Shown: positions 26,773 to 35,683 of the stretch, one piece after another
Layout of the letters: every line of letters begins with the position of its first letter
Numbering within the stretch: position 1 is the stretch's first letter
DNA from: Fodinibius sp036381435
Lineage (GTDB): Bacteria; Bacteroidota; Rhodothermia; Balneolales; Balneolaceae
DNA length: 64,000 bases
Assembly: GCA_036381435.1 (NCBI GenBank)
Contig: DASVCW010000004.1
Location: forward strand, 69,653 to 133,652
Direction: 5' to 3'
Position numbers and translations under genes: made by a program
The notes under the pieces: model-generated
The model's database searches: none
What the model saw: the letters and a program-made list of their open reading frames with translations, nothing else
Told to the model about the DNA's origin: nothing

Positions 26773-27534
26773 GGTAAAACTTGTTTAAAAATTGCTTTTG
26801 TATGAAGTTCCGCAAAATAGGCTTATTTAAATCCATTTGCAACGGCAGAAGTATGAAAAATTTTGAGCCCTGTAGGATAGGTATCCTGCCCGTCAAATAA
26901 TGATTTAAGAACAAAGATTAACGATCAACGATTTAGGATGTAAGACAATCAAATCTAAAATCTCAATCGCTAATCCTTGTTCTGCAATCCCCTTTGAGTG
27001 CTATTGGGGTTATCATTATCGGACAAGCTGCCCGACCTACCTTTTCAAAAACTGGCGCAAGCGTCTCGTTTGTGCCGGTAGGTTGCAATTTAGACTCAGG
27101 TGCCTGGCACCTTGCCTTAGGCAAATGCAGTCAACTATCCGGCGCAATCTACTTCCAATATCATTGCGTTCACCCTGAACTTGCTTTAGAATCTATAGGA
27201 GCAATTTTAAAGCTTACTGTGATCTTTGTAGGACAGGCATCTTGCCCGTCACATAATGTTAAAGTGAGTTGCGCTCCCGCTTTGTCGTTCAGGAGTAGAG
27301 CTCCCTCACAGCGCAATAATTGTAGATCGAGATTTATCTCGGCTGACTATTTCTATGATCAATACTTCTCGGAATAAATGTCGAGCTACAAGTGTAAAGA
27401 TTTATAGATGTCGGGCAAGATGCCCGACCTACATTTCATTACGCTTTTCTCTAAAATTAATTGTAAATTTGAAGCGCTAAAAAAGGATGCATAGATTTTA
27501 GAAACCAAGTTTTAACCAGAAAGGCAAGAACCAG
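26773..27534. repeat. 762-bp repeat-rich intergenic region
   Basis: No credible gene in the gap between divergent rplM and aconitase. It contains several related palindromic units: taggataggtatcctgcccg (about 26874), ggacaagctgcccgacctac (about 27021), taggacaggcatcttgcccg (about 27231) and tcgggcaagatgcccgac (about 27411). It also holds copy 3 of the 23-bp palindrome family (27053-27078) and degenerate sequence from about 26900 to 27400. Confidence 0.6.
27464..27471 (+). promoter_or_regulatory. candidate -7 element of the aconitase promoter
   Basis: TAAATTTG fits the Bacteroidota sigma-A -7 consensus TAnnTTTG exactly, 63 bp before the aconitase start. No perfect -33 TTTG is present at the right spacing, so this is tentative. 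Confidence 0.35.
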
Positions 27535-30249
27535 ATGGCTCAAAAAAATCAACTTTCAGAAACCAAACAATCATTCGACACCGGCTCAGGAAAAGCGTAT
27601 TTATACAGCCTGAAAAAGCTGCAAGAGCTGGGATATGGAGATGTAAGCAAACTTCCCTTCACCATTCGCATATTGCTTGAAGCTGTGCTTCGTGAATGTG
27701 ACGGATATATTGTTACCGAAGACGACATTAAAAAGTTAGCCGGTTACAACGCCAAAAATCCGCAGGGTGAAATTCCTTTCAAGCCTTCGCGTGTGGTGCT
27801 GCAGGATTTTACCGGCGTACCCGCCGTAGTTGACCTTGCCGCACTTCGTTCAGCTATGGAGCGCATGGGCGGTGATCCGCAGTCCATCAACCCGCAGGTG
27901 CCGGTAGATCTGGTTATTGACCACTCGGTGCAGGTTGACGAGTTTGGTCAGGAATACGCTTTCATGCACAATGTGGACAAAGAGTTCGAGCGTAACCGCG
28001 AACGGTATGAATTTCTGAAATGGGGACAAAAAGCCTTTGATAATTTTAGAGTTGTGCCTCCGGGACGCGGAATTGTGCACCAGGTAAACCTTGAATATCT
28101 GGCAAAAGGAGCCTTCACCCGAAAAGAAGACGATGGTGATACTGTAGTTTATCCCGATACCTTGGTGGGAACTGATTCACATACCACTATGATTAACGGA
28201 CTCGGAATTCTCGGCTGGGGCGTTGGCGGTATTGAAGCCGAAGCGGCAATGCTGGGACAGCCAATCCACATGCTGATTCCTGAAGTGGTAGGAATGAAAC
28301 TGACCGGAAAACTGCGCGAAGGAATCACTGCTACCGATCTTACGCTGACGGTAACGCAGATGCTTCGTAAGCATGGAGTGGTTGGTAAATTTGTTGAATT
28401 TTATGGTGAAGGACTCACAAATATGAGCCTTCCCGATCGCGCGACCATCGCAAATATGGCTCCCGAATATGGTGCCACTATGGGCTTCTTCCCGATGGAT
28501 GATGAAGCTATGCGCTACATGCGACGAACCGGACGTGACGAAGAGCATGTTGAAATGGTTGAGCGCTACATGAAGGCGCAGGGTTTATATCGCACCAAAG
28601 ATACAGTTGACCCTGAATTCACGGATACGCTTGAGCTTGATCTGGGTGATGTTGAAACTTCATTGGCGGGACCAAAACTTCCGCATGATCGCATTTCGTT
28701 GCCTAATATGAAGAAAACCTTCAAAAGCAGCCTGACTAGTGATGATCCCACAATGGGTTTTAGCCTTGCACAGGAAAAACTGGCCAATAAAGGAACTTTC
28801 AAAAACGGGCAGGAAGTGGAAATGAAGCATGGTGATGTGGTTATCGCCGCTATCACTTCTTGTACCAACACTTCAAATCCGAGCGTGATGTTGGGTGCGG
28901 GAATCGTAGCGAAAAAGGCGCTCGAAAAAGGGCTGAAAGTACCACCTTACGTTAAAACTTCACTGGCCCCCGGGTCGCGTGTGGTTACCCAATATCTCAA
29001 TGAAGCGGGACTTACCGATGATATGGATAAGCTTGGTTTCAACCTTGTGGGTTATGGATGTACCACCTGTATCGGGAACTCAGGACCGTTGCCATTGCCG
29101 GTAGAAAATGCGGTGAAAGAAGGCGATCTGATTGTAGCCGGAGTTCTGTCCGGAAACCGAAACTTCGAAGGACGTATTCATCCTTATGTGAAAGCCAATT
29201 ATCTGGCTTCACCTCCTCTGGTTGTGGCTTATGCGCTTGCCGGTACGGTTGATATTGATCTCGCAAATGAGCCGCTTGGCAAAGACAAAGACGGCAATGA
29301 TGTGTATCTGAAAGATATCTGGCCTACATCAGATGAAATCGCAGAGCATCTCGACAGCGCCATTCGTCCCGAATTGTTCAACAAGCAGTATGGTGATGTT
29401 TTCAAATCCGAAGAGTGGGATGAAATTCCCGTCGGTGGCGGTGAGCTTTATGAGTGGAAGGATGAATCGACTTACATTCAGGAACCGCCCTTCTTCGTAG
29501 ATATGGGTGAAAATCCTGAGCCGATTAAGCCGATTAACGGCGCGCGCGCTTTGGTGAAAGTGGGCGATTCCATTACTACTGACCACATTTCACCTGCCGG
29601 AAATATTAAGACTGACAGTCCTGCCGGTAAATATCTTACCGATCACGGTATCGATCCCCTTGATTTCAACTCTTACGGGTCCCGTCGCGGAAATGACCGG
29701 GTAATGACTCGCGGAACCTTCGCCAATGTGCGGTTCAAGAATCAACTGGCGCCGGGCAAGGAAGGTGGTTTCACCAATTATTTCCCTGCTGATGAAATCA
29801 CTACGATTTTTGATGCGGCTGAACGCTATAAAAAAGACGGAACACCGCTGGTTGCACTGGCCGGAAAACAATACGGAACCGGATCATCTCGTGACTGGGC
29901 CGCGAAAGGTACGATTCTGCTTGGGGTTGAAGCGGTAATTGCTACCTCTTACGAGCGCATTCACCGTTCAAATCTCGTTGGAATGGGCGTACTTCCACTT
30001 CAGTTCAAAGAAGGTGAATCTGCAGATACCCTCGGACTTGATGGTTCTGAAGAATTCAGCATTCATGTTTCGGATGATCTCAAACCGCGGGATCTTGTAA
30101 AAGTAGATGCAAAAAAAGCGAACGGAGAAACGGTTTCATTTGAAGCAGTCAACCGAATCGATACGCCGGTAGAAATTGATTACTACCGAAACGGCGGAAT
30201 TCTACACTACGTGCTTCGTGAGTATCACCGGGCGCAAAAGCAGAATTAG
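27535..30249 (+). CDS. acnA: aconitate hydratase (AcnA/IRP type)
   Basis: A 904-residue aconitase interconverting citrate and isocitrate in the TCA cycle. The three [4Fe-4S] cysteines are at about C443 (AITSCTNTSNPS), C509 and C512 (YGCTTCIGNSG). The substrate region GTDSHTTMINGLGILGWGVGG is intact. The swivel domain follows a linker and contains SYGSRRGNDRVMTRGTFANVR and QYGTGSSRDWAAKG. Length matches the AcnA/IRP1 type (about 890-900), not AcnB. It stands alone between repeat-rich gaps. Confidence 0.97.
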   Translation: MAQKNQLSETKQSFDTGSGKAYLYSLKKLQELGYGDVSKLPFTIRILLEAVLRECDGYIVTEDDIKKLAGYNAKNPQGEIPFKPSRVVLQDFTGVPAVVDLAALRSAMERMGGDPQSINPQVPVDLVIDHSVQVDEFGQEYAFMHNVDKEFERNRERYEFLKWGQKAFDNFRVVPPGRGIVHQVNLEYLAKGAFTRKEDDGDTVVYPDTLVGTDSHTTMINGLGILGWGVGGIEAEAAMLGQPIHMLIPEVVGMKLTGKLREGITATDLTLTVTQMLRKHGVVGKFVEFYGEGLTNMSLPDRATIANMAPEYGATMGFFPMDDEAMRYMRRTGRDEEHVEMVERYMKAQGLYRTKDTVDPEFTDTLELDLGDVETSLAGPKLPHDRISLPNMKKTFKSSLTSDDPTMGFSLAQEKLANKGTFKNGQEVEMKHGDVVIAAITSCTNTSNPSVMLGAGIVAKKALEKGLKVPPYVKTSLAPGSRVVTQYLNEAGLTDDMDKLGFNLVGYGCTTCIGNSGPLPLPVENAVKEGDLIVAGVLSGNRNFEGRIHPYVKANYLASPPLVVAYALAGTVDIDLANEPLGKDKDGNDVYLKDIWPTSDEIAEHLDSAIRPELFNKQYGDVFKSEEWDEIPVGGGELYEWKDESTYIQEPPFFVDMGENPEPIKPINGARALVKVGDSITTDHISPAGNIKTDSPAGKYLTDHGIDPLDFNSYGSRRGNDRVMTRGTFANVRFKNQLAPGKEGGFTNYFPADEITTIFDAAERYKKDGTPLVALAGKQYGTGSSRDWAAKGTILLGVEAVIATSYERIHRSNLVGMGVLPLQFKEGESADTLGLDGSEEFSIHVSDDLKPRDLVKVDAKKANGETVSFEAVNRIDTPVEIDYYRNGGILHYVLREYHRAQKQN

Positions 30250-30255
30250 AAATAT

Positions 30256-30390
30256 ACTCGTCGCACATCTGGTTTTGATGTCCGACGAGTGGAAAGAGAA
30301 AATAGTCCTAATTGCCCCGACCTTTAGCTCGGGGTTCTCTAAAGCCCTTGTTTTTTGGACATCTATTTTTCCCCGGCCTGAGGGCCGGGG
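30256..30390. repeat. three consecutive hairpins downstream of aconitase
   Basis: Hairpin 1: actcgtcg...cgacgagt (30256-30290). Hairpin 2: ccccga/tcgggg (30315-30334). Hairpin 3: ccccggcc/ggccgggg (30371-30390). None has a strong T tract, but together they lie between convergent genes and probably stop transcription. The rest of the gap to 30524 has no gene. Confidence 0.5.
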
Positions 30391-30524
30391 AAATTGATGT
30401 CAGAGCTTTTTTTTATTGAAGAAATGTTATCTCAAGAGAAACTGAAGAGAGTGCGCAAAGCTATTGCAATGGACGCTAAAAATTTTTACTCCGCGATCTC
30501 TACGCAATCTTCGCGTCTTTGCGG

Positions 30525-31691
30525 TTATACTATCCATTTCTCCACACCCCGCATGGTAAAAAGCCGAGCCATCAGTTGAGATAAAGGCGTATTCAGCATC
30601 AAAGAGACAATGCCATTTCTAACAAAAGGCAAAGATGATTTCCGTCCCAGTTGCATGTTAAATTCTGCCCTTCGCATGGAGTTTTTGGCCGCTTTCACTC
30701 TCCGTTTTTCAAATGCCTTCAATACTTTTTGATGCGGTTCTTGCTGATTAACAATCAGGTGTAAACTCTGTGCCAAATCCCAAGCTCCCAGCCAGCCGAG
30801 GTTCATACCTTGTCCGCCGATGGGACTCACAACATGAGCGGCATCACCCGCTAAAATCACCCGTCCTTTTACCATCGGTTTTGCCAGTAGTTTCTGAACT
30901 CCAAAACTGCTGAGCATCGTATTTTTGGTACCTTTTAATGAATGGTTTATGCGCTGATGCACTTTCTGTTCAATCATTTCGGGGCTTATGGCTGAAGGAT
31001 AGTCATCTGTTTTAACAACCCACCGGCGTTTCTTATCCGGCAGGGGGAAAGACTCGATCAGACCTTCATCACAGAGAAAAATAGCGGCGTCTGTATCAAA
31101 AGCAGTATTATCGCTGAAGTCACCCATAATAAAGGTATCGGGATAGGATTTACCCCTGAACGAAATTCCAGCTTTTTTGCGAATGGTGCTTTCTTTTCCA
31201 TCACACCCCACAAGAAATGAAGTCTTGATGGTTTTGATTTCGTCATCTTGTTCAAAAGAAAGGGTTACGTGACTATCACGCTGAGTGAAATCAGTGACTT
31301 TAGCATTTTTTATAAGTCGAAAATTTTTCAACTGGTCAACATAATTTTCTAAAATCCACTCGGTTTCAACTTGGGGAAGGGTGAGTATAAAATTGAACGG
31401 TTTGGGGCAATCATCAAAAGAAAGAGCACCGATTTTTCGGCTGTTCGTAAAAGCATGTCCCCTTGAAATCTTGATGCCCTTTTTGACAAAATCATCAGCA
31501 AGGTTCAATTTATCAAACAGCTCCAGTGAAACGGGATGAATGCCGATGGAACGAGAACCGGGACGTGGTTCAGACCGCTTTTCCAGAATGATACAGGAGA
31601 TACCAAGTTTATGAAGGCAAGCCGCTAAAAACAGACCAACAGGTCCGCCGCCGGCGATGGCAACTTGGTATGTTGATGAGAGATTATTCAT
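30525..31691 (-). CDS. FAD-dependent monooxygenase of the type III PKS cluster
   Basis: A 388-residue class A flavoprotein hydroxylase (PHBH-like). The N-terminal Rossmann motif is VAIAGGGPVGLFLAACLHKLG, followed by the E-K-R adenine-ribose residues. The mid-protein segment VGCDGKESTIRKKAG is the DG fingerprint. VILAGDAAHVVSPIGGQGMNLG is the GD motif binding FAD and NAD(P)H. Such enzymes hydroxylate aromatic rings. It lies downstream of the PKS and methyltransferase genes on the same strand, with a MITE-like element in between, so it likely acts on the PKS product. The substrate is inferred. Confidence 0.82.
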   Translation of the reverse strand: MNNLSSTYQVAIAGGGPVGLFLAACLHKLGISCIILEKRSEPRPGSRSIGIHPVSLELFDKLNLADDFVKKGIKISRGHAFTNSRKIGALSFDDCPKPFNFILTLPQVETEWILENYVDQLKNFRLIKNAKVTDFTQRDSHVTLSFEQDDEIKTIKTSFLVGCDGKESTIRKKAGISFRGKSYPDTFIMGDFSDNTAFDTDAAIFLCDEGLIESFPLPDKKRRWVVKTDDYPSAISPEMIEQKVHQRINHSLKGTKNTMLSSFGVQKLLAKPMVKGRVILAGDAAHVVSPIGGQGMNLGWLGAWDLAQSLHLIVNQQEPHQKVLKAFEKRRVKAAKNSMRRAEFNMQLGRKSSLPFVRNGIVSLMLNTPLSQLMARLFTMRGVEKWIV

Positions 31692-31722
31692 TGCCCAATT
31701 CTAAAAATTTAATTTTTAACGA

Positions 31723-31908
31723 AAGGCCATCCCCCTGCGCCCCCTTCGAAGGGGGAGGTAAATTGAATTATTTACAATAATTCAGAATAAAACCTACTCC
31801 TTTTAAATGCTCATTAAAACTTATCGATTTCTAAATTATCCAGTTGAAACTCTGCTGATGCAATCAGCAGAATATTGTTCCCCCTTTGAAGGGGGTTGGG
31901 GGGCTTTC
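31723..31908. mobile_element. MITE-like element, CCATCCCCC family, copy 3
   Basis: About 186 bp. The left end aaggccatccccctgcgccc matches copy 4 exactly, while the right end (gaagggggttggggggcttt) is diverged. Internal hairpins are ctgatgcaatcag near 31857 and attgaattatttacaataat near 31763. It sits between the methyltransferase and monooxygenase genes of the PKS cluster. Confidence 0.75.
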
Positions 31909-31915
31909 CACGCTT

Positions 31916-32611
31916 TCACTCATGCTCATACACCAACAACAACCGAAAAGGAAAAAGCCTTCGCACTTTCCATTCATCTGGCACGGCAGCAACCAGCTCA
32001 TCATAAGTATAACTTCTTTTGATAGAAGTGAGTCCGTCTTGAGTGATGAATGAACTGCGAAAAACCGGGCGAGAAAATATATTAAAAAGCAAATAAGCGA
32101 TATCGCTGCGACGACCGTCATTAAAAATTACTGCCTTTTTGCTTAGCTTTTTAGAAAGAGCCAGCATCTCGGTCAGTTGCTTATGGCTCAGATGATGCAG
32201 CACATGATTAGAGATCACGAAATCGAACTTTCGAGTGCCGGTATCAAGATCAGCAATGGAACAGTTTAAGAATTGCACATTTTCAGGGTGCTTCAGTTTT
32301 TGAGCGAAATCAAAGGCCCGTTTATCCGGGTCAATTGCTGTGATATCGACATTCAATTCATCTTTAGCTGCCCATTCGGCCAGTTTTACAGGAATATCAC
32401 CACCGCCGAAACCAACATCGAGGATAGAAGTTTTACCTTTTTTCCGGGCATATGGATAAATCCACTGGTCATAAATTTTGCGCCATTGAGAAATCAAGGT
32501 GTTAATAGTACTGAACTGGCGATAGGTATTTTCGAGTTCCGTTGGATCGCAGTCAGGAGCATCCATCTGTTCGCTGCTGTGTGCATCGCGCTGTGAGAGA
32601 AAGAGGGGCAT
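31916..32611 (-). CDS. class I SAM-dependent methyltransferase of the PKS cluster
   Basis: A 231-residue methyltransferase with the SAM-binding motif I (SILDVGFGGGDIPVKLA). An acidic residue at the end of strand 2 (AIDPDKRAF) and motif IV (FDFVISNHVLHHL) follow. The ATG at 32611 abuts the PKS stop codon with no gap, indicating translational coupling. In the Streptomyces srsABC phenolic-lipid cluster the order PKS, methyltransferase, flavoprotein hydroxylase is the same. By analogy this enzyme O- or C-methylates the resorcinol or quinone product (inference). Confidence 0.82.
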   Translation of the reverse strand: MPLFLSQRDAHSSEQMDAPDCDPTELENTYRQFSTINTLISQWRKIYDQWIYPYARKKGKTSILDVGFGGGDIPVKLAEWAAKDELNVDITAIDPDKRAFDFAQKLKHPENVQFLNCSIADLDTGTRKFDFVISNHVLHHLSHKQLTEMLALSKKLSKKAVIFNDGRRSDIAYLLFNIFSRPVFRSSFITQDGLTSIKRSYTYDELVAAVPDEWKVRRLFPFRLLLVYEHE

Positions 32612-33718
32612 TTATGCCTGGATTTTGATTAACAGTCCGCTTTCAATCGTGAGGCCTGGGCCGAATGCCATCGCTAAAACCGGTTCAGAATTACTTTTTT
32701 GGGGACGTTGAAGCAAGTCAGCCAGCACAAATAAAACAGTGGCGCTACTCATATTCCCAAATTCACTAAGGATTTTTCGAGAGGATGCTAACATCTTTCC
32801 ATTCAGATTCAGGTTCTTTTGTACTTTATCGAGAATGGCACGTCCACCGGGGTGAACCGCCCAATGCCTGATTTGTCGCGGGCTTAAATCAAAATCATCA
32901 AAAAGCGGACGAATAGCAGTGGCCAAGTTCGACTCGATGATGTCCGGCACATAAGTTGAAAGTACCATATCAAAACCAGTATCGCCGATAGTCCATGCCA
33001 TGTCGCCCTCACTTTCATCCGCGATAGAAGTGGAAAATTGGTTGAGCTCAAAAGCCGGGGAATTTGCCGGTTTTTGAGAACAGACAACTACTCCCGCCGC
33101 TCCGTCTGCAAAAACCGAAGCTGAAATCAGATTATCGGTTGCTTCTGAAGCTTGTAAATGAATACTGCAAAGTTCCAGGCAAACGATGAGTACAGTAGCA
33201 CCGGGTTGAGATTCACAAAATGATTTAGCCATTTTCATGGCGGGGAAAGCGGCAAAACATCCCATAAATCCAAGGTGAAAGCGCTGTACAGATGGCGAAA
33301 GCCCAAGCTGTTTAATAATTTCAAATCCCGGTTCAGGCGCGAAAAAACCGGTACATGAAACAGTGATGATGTGAGTGATGTCTTCTTTATCAACTGAAGG
33401 ACTTTCATCAATGGTTTTACGGGCAGTATCGACGAAAAGAGCTTTCGCTTTTTCTTCATAAATTTTATTCCGCATACCGGTTGAAGGGGATTTAAACGAG
33501 CCGTCTTTTTGGAAAAAGAAGCGGGGAGAACCATTGGCATTAAAATCATGAATCACGGTATGACGTTTTTCAATACCTGATTTTGAATAGATACGATGGA
33601 TGATGCGCTGTGTCGCTTTTCTGTCGCCGATATATTCCTTCATCCGGTCCCGCAAAAAACTTTGCTCGTAGGACTGTTCGGGTACTACAGTAGCGATATT
33701 TTGGATATATGCAGGCAT
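32612..33718 (-). CDS. type III polyketide synthase (chalcone/stilbene synthase family)
   Basis: A 368-residue homodimeric ketosynthase that extends an acyl-CoA starter with malonyl-CoA and cyclises it without an ACP. The catalytic triad is visible: Cys154 (LGFMGCFAAFPAM), His289 (WAVHPGGRAIL) and Asn322 (EFGNMSSATVLFVL). The C-terminal GFGPG-type loop appears as MAFGPGLTIES. The small residues around the active-site Cys and the cluster context suggest an alkylresorcinol/alkylpyrone synthase using fatty acyl starters, but starter and product cannot be read from sequence. First gene of the cluster, coupled to the methyltransferase. Confidence 0.92.
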   Translation of the reverse strand: MPAYIQNIATVVPEQSYEQSFLRDRMKEYIGDRKATQRIIHRIYSKSGIEKRHTVIHDFNANGSPRFFFQKDGSFKSPSTGMRNKIYEEKAKALFVDTARKTIDESPSVDKEDITHIITVSCTGFFAPEPGFEIIKQLGLSPSVQRFHLGFMGCFAAFPAMKMAKSFCESQPGATVLIVCLELCSIHLQASEATDNLISASVFADGAAGVVVCSQKPANSPAFELNQFSTSIADESEGDMAWTIGDTGFDMVLSTYVPDIIESNLATAIRPLFDDFDLSPRQIRHWAVHPGGRAILDKVQKNLNLNGKMLASSRKILSEFGNMSSATVLFVLADLLQRPQKSNSEPVLAMAFGPGLTIESGLLIKIQA

Positions 33719-33813
33719 TAGTTAAAGGTTAAAAGGTTTCTTTAACCATTATAACTAATTTCTTTGGTAATAATCTCCAAAATAATTCTAATTACTTTCC
33801 CCCGATAGCTTTG

Positions 33814-34686
33814 CTAAAGTTCATGCTTTAAATATTCCAGCTTATCGGGGTTTAAAACCACATAAATACTTTGGATTTTATCATCTTCAATATGAAATGA
33901 CCAGACATTATTTAGCTGCTCATCCAGATAAGTGATCATACCCGGCTCGCCATTAATATCCGTGAATTCTACGCGGAGGGCTTGGGTTACCCCTTTCTGT
34001 ATGCCTGTCAAAAACTTCGCTATTTTAGTTGCTCCGGCCACGGGTTTACGTACTGCAGCCACCTTACCGCCTCCATCCGAGTAGAGTATAGCTTCCTCTG
34101 CCAACATGCCCTCTACTTCTGTCAACTCTCCATCTTGCATAGCTTTAATGAAAGTTGTAACCAGTTCACGCTGTTCTGCTGTATTTTTTTCAAAGCGGGG
34201 TTTCTTTTTCTGTACGCTTTCTCGTGCCCGCTGAGCAATTTTTCTACAGTGTGATTCAGATTTATTGATGATCTCCGCAACAGAGGAGTAATCGTAGTCA
34301 AATACTTCTCGCAAAATGAATACGGCACGCTGAACGGGATTTAATTGCTCGAGTACAACAAGAAGTGCCATAGAAAGTGATTCAGCCAGTTCTGCTTTTG
34401 CTTCGGGTGTTTCACTTCCTGCTGCTAAAAGAGGTTCCGGTAAGTCAGGGCCAATATATTGTTCTCTCCGGTTACGGGCTGATTTTATTTCATCCAGGCA
34501 GATATTGCTCACTATTCTGGAGAGATAGGCCTGATTAGAGTGTATCTGCTCGATGTCTTGTTTTCGCCAGCGAAGAAAAGCCTCTTGCACAGCATCTTCC
34601 GCCGGCGCTACACGTTTTAACATTGCGTAAGCCAGTCTGAATAAGCCGGGACGATAGGTTTCAAAAATTTCTGTGGATTTGTTCAT
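33814..34686 (-). CDS. ECF41-group RNA polymerase sigma factor with SnoaL-like regulatory domain
   Basis: A 290-residue sigma factor: sigma2 (GLFRLAYAMLKRVAPAEDAVQEAFLRW), sigma4 (LNPVQRAVFILREVFDYDYSSVAEI) and a fused C-terminal SnoaL-like domain (about 175-290). The ECF41 hallmarks DGGGK (SDGGGKVAAVRKP) and NPDKL (near the C terminus) are exact. The WLPEP motif appears as DLPEP. In this group the fused domain replaces an anti-sigma factor and modulates activity (established). The start is ATG 34686, since the longer frame begins at a TTG. It lies 70 bp downstream of the carboxymuconolactone decarboxylase gene, whose upstream region carries the ECF41 promoter, so it is probably autoregulated. 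Confidence 0.92.
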   Translation of the reverse strand: MNKSTEIFETYRPGLFRLAYAMLKRVAPAEDAVQEAFLRWRKQDIEQIHSNQAYLSRIVSNICLDEIKSARNRREQYIGPDLPEPLLAAGSETPEAKAELAESLSMALLVVLEQLNPVQRAVFILREVFDYDYSSVAEIINKSESHCRKIAQRARESVQKKKPRFEKNTAEQRELVTTFIKAMQDGELTEVEGMLAEEAILYSDGGGKVAAVRKPVAGATKIAKFLTGIQKGVTQALRVEFTDINGEPGMITYLDEQLNNVWSFHIEDDKIQSIYVVLNPDKLEYLKHEL

Positions 34687-34756
34687 AATAATAAGCAATC
34701 AGCCTCCAGTTATCAGTTTTAATTTATTGCTAACGGCTGAATGCTGAAAGCTATTT

Positions 34757-35341
34757 CTATTTGGAACTCCATATTTCACACAGTTCATCAGAACCGACAT
34801 TTATCGGAGCATTCATCAAGTTATAAAAATTTTCAAGAGCATTGAGAAGGGTAATTTGAACAATTTCCCGTTCACTGAAATGGCGCTGCATCCGCTCAAA
34901 GGTGGAATCATCCACATGCTTGTTTCGGGTAGCCTCATCTACATAAGCCAGGGCCGCCTTTTCGGATTCACTGAAATGTTCACTGTCTTCAAAACGAAGC
35001 AAATCATCAAAAATGCTGGGGTTCAGTTTTTTCTTTTGAGCTGATGCTTTCCCGATATCTATACAAAAGCCACACCCGTTAAGGGTAGCAACATACACTT
35101 TAATCAAGTGATTGAGCTTTGGATCGATGGTAAACTTTTCTTCGGTGGCCATCATTTTTTTTGAAAGCCCTAAACCTTCAGGAAAACGTGCATAGTGAAC
35201 TTTCAGCGGAGTAATTACTTTACCGACAAGACGCTTTGTAAGCCAGTATATCAGCTTTAATTTGAAAGATTTTGGTCTTTCAATAGGTTTTAGTCGGGGC
35301 TCAGTATTATTTTGAGATATTTTAAGGGTAGAATAAGTCAT
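34757..35341 (-). CDS. carboxymuconolactone decarboxylase (AhpD-like) family protein
   Basis: A 194-residue helical protein of the CMD/AhpD superfamily. The redox-type motif CxxC is present (ATLNGCGFCIDIGKASA, with the downstream H-type residue replaced by D/K). AhpD-like proteins are thiol peroxidases or disulfide reductases, and many CMD members with CxxC are of unknown substrate. CMD genes are one of the three classes (COE: carboxymuconolactone decarboxylase, oxidoreductase, epimerase) that accompany ECF41 sigma factors and are their targets. A perfect ECF41 promoter lies upstream. Confidence 0.85.
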   Translation of the reverse strand: MTYSTLKISQNNTEPRLKPIERPKSFKLKLIYWLTKRLVGKVITPLKVHYARFPEGLGLSKKMMATEEKFTIDPKLNHLIKVYVATLNGCGFCIDIGKASAQKKKLNPSIFDDLLRFEDSEHFSESEKAALAYVDEATRNKHVDDSTFERMQRHFSEREIVQITLLNALENFYNLMNAPINVGSDELCEIWSSK

Positions 35342-35385
35342 CGGTTTTCAGGTTTTATTATGTGCAAAATTGTTTTCAAGTGTAT

Positions 35386-35412
35386 GACGAGACAGAAACC
35401 CAAAGTGTGACA
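35386..35412 (-). promoter_or_regulatory. ECF41-type promoter upstream of the CMD gene
   Basis: On the minus strand TGTCACA (35412-35406), then exactly 16 bases, then CGTC (35389-35386). This is the published ECF41 target consensus TGTCACA-N16-CGTC without a mismatch. It lies 45 bp upstream of the CMD start codon, a normal leader length. Confidence 0.88.
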
Positions 35413-35683
35413 GATTTATTTTATTTGTTTTGGTCATGAAGCTAAGGGTGGAATCTCGCTTTCGTTATAGGTTACGTAACGGCCTCGGCATATTATGGGC
35501 TTGTTATATACCCCTCAGCTTTCAGTCTCCACCTCCTCGATGTTATCGTCCAGCTCCAAACCAATCAATAGGTGGTAGAGATCAACGCCCCGTATCGACT
35601 ACAACCTTTTGTGTCCGAACATTTATAACTCACGTTATTATGTATTAGGAAAGCAGGGTAAAGAACTTGTTATATAGAAGTCG
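35413..35683. other. gene-free left border of the cassette-like region, with attC-like arms
   Basis: No gene. Two copies of cttgttatata (35501-35510 and 35667-35676) read on the minus strand as TATATAACAAG, the form of an attC R'' box followed by AAG. The second lies just after the stop of the DUF4153-like gene. A gttacgtaac palindrome is at 35471. Weaker than the three repeats listed below. Confidence 0.4.

Noticed and set aside
26994..27377. Open frame of about 127 codons on the plus strand between rplM and aconitase
   Set aside because: It runs through several palindromic repeats, has no family-like composition and no ribosome binding site. Treated as repeat sequence.
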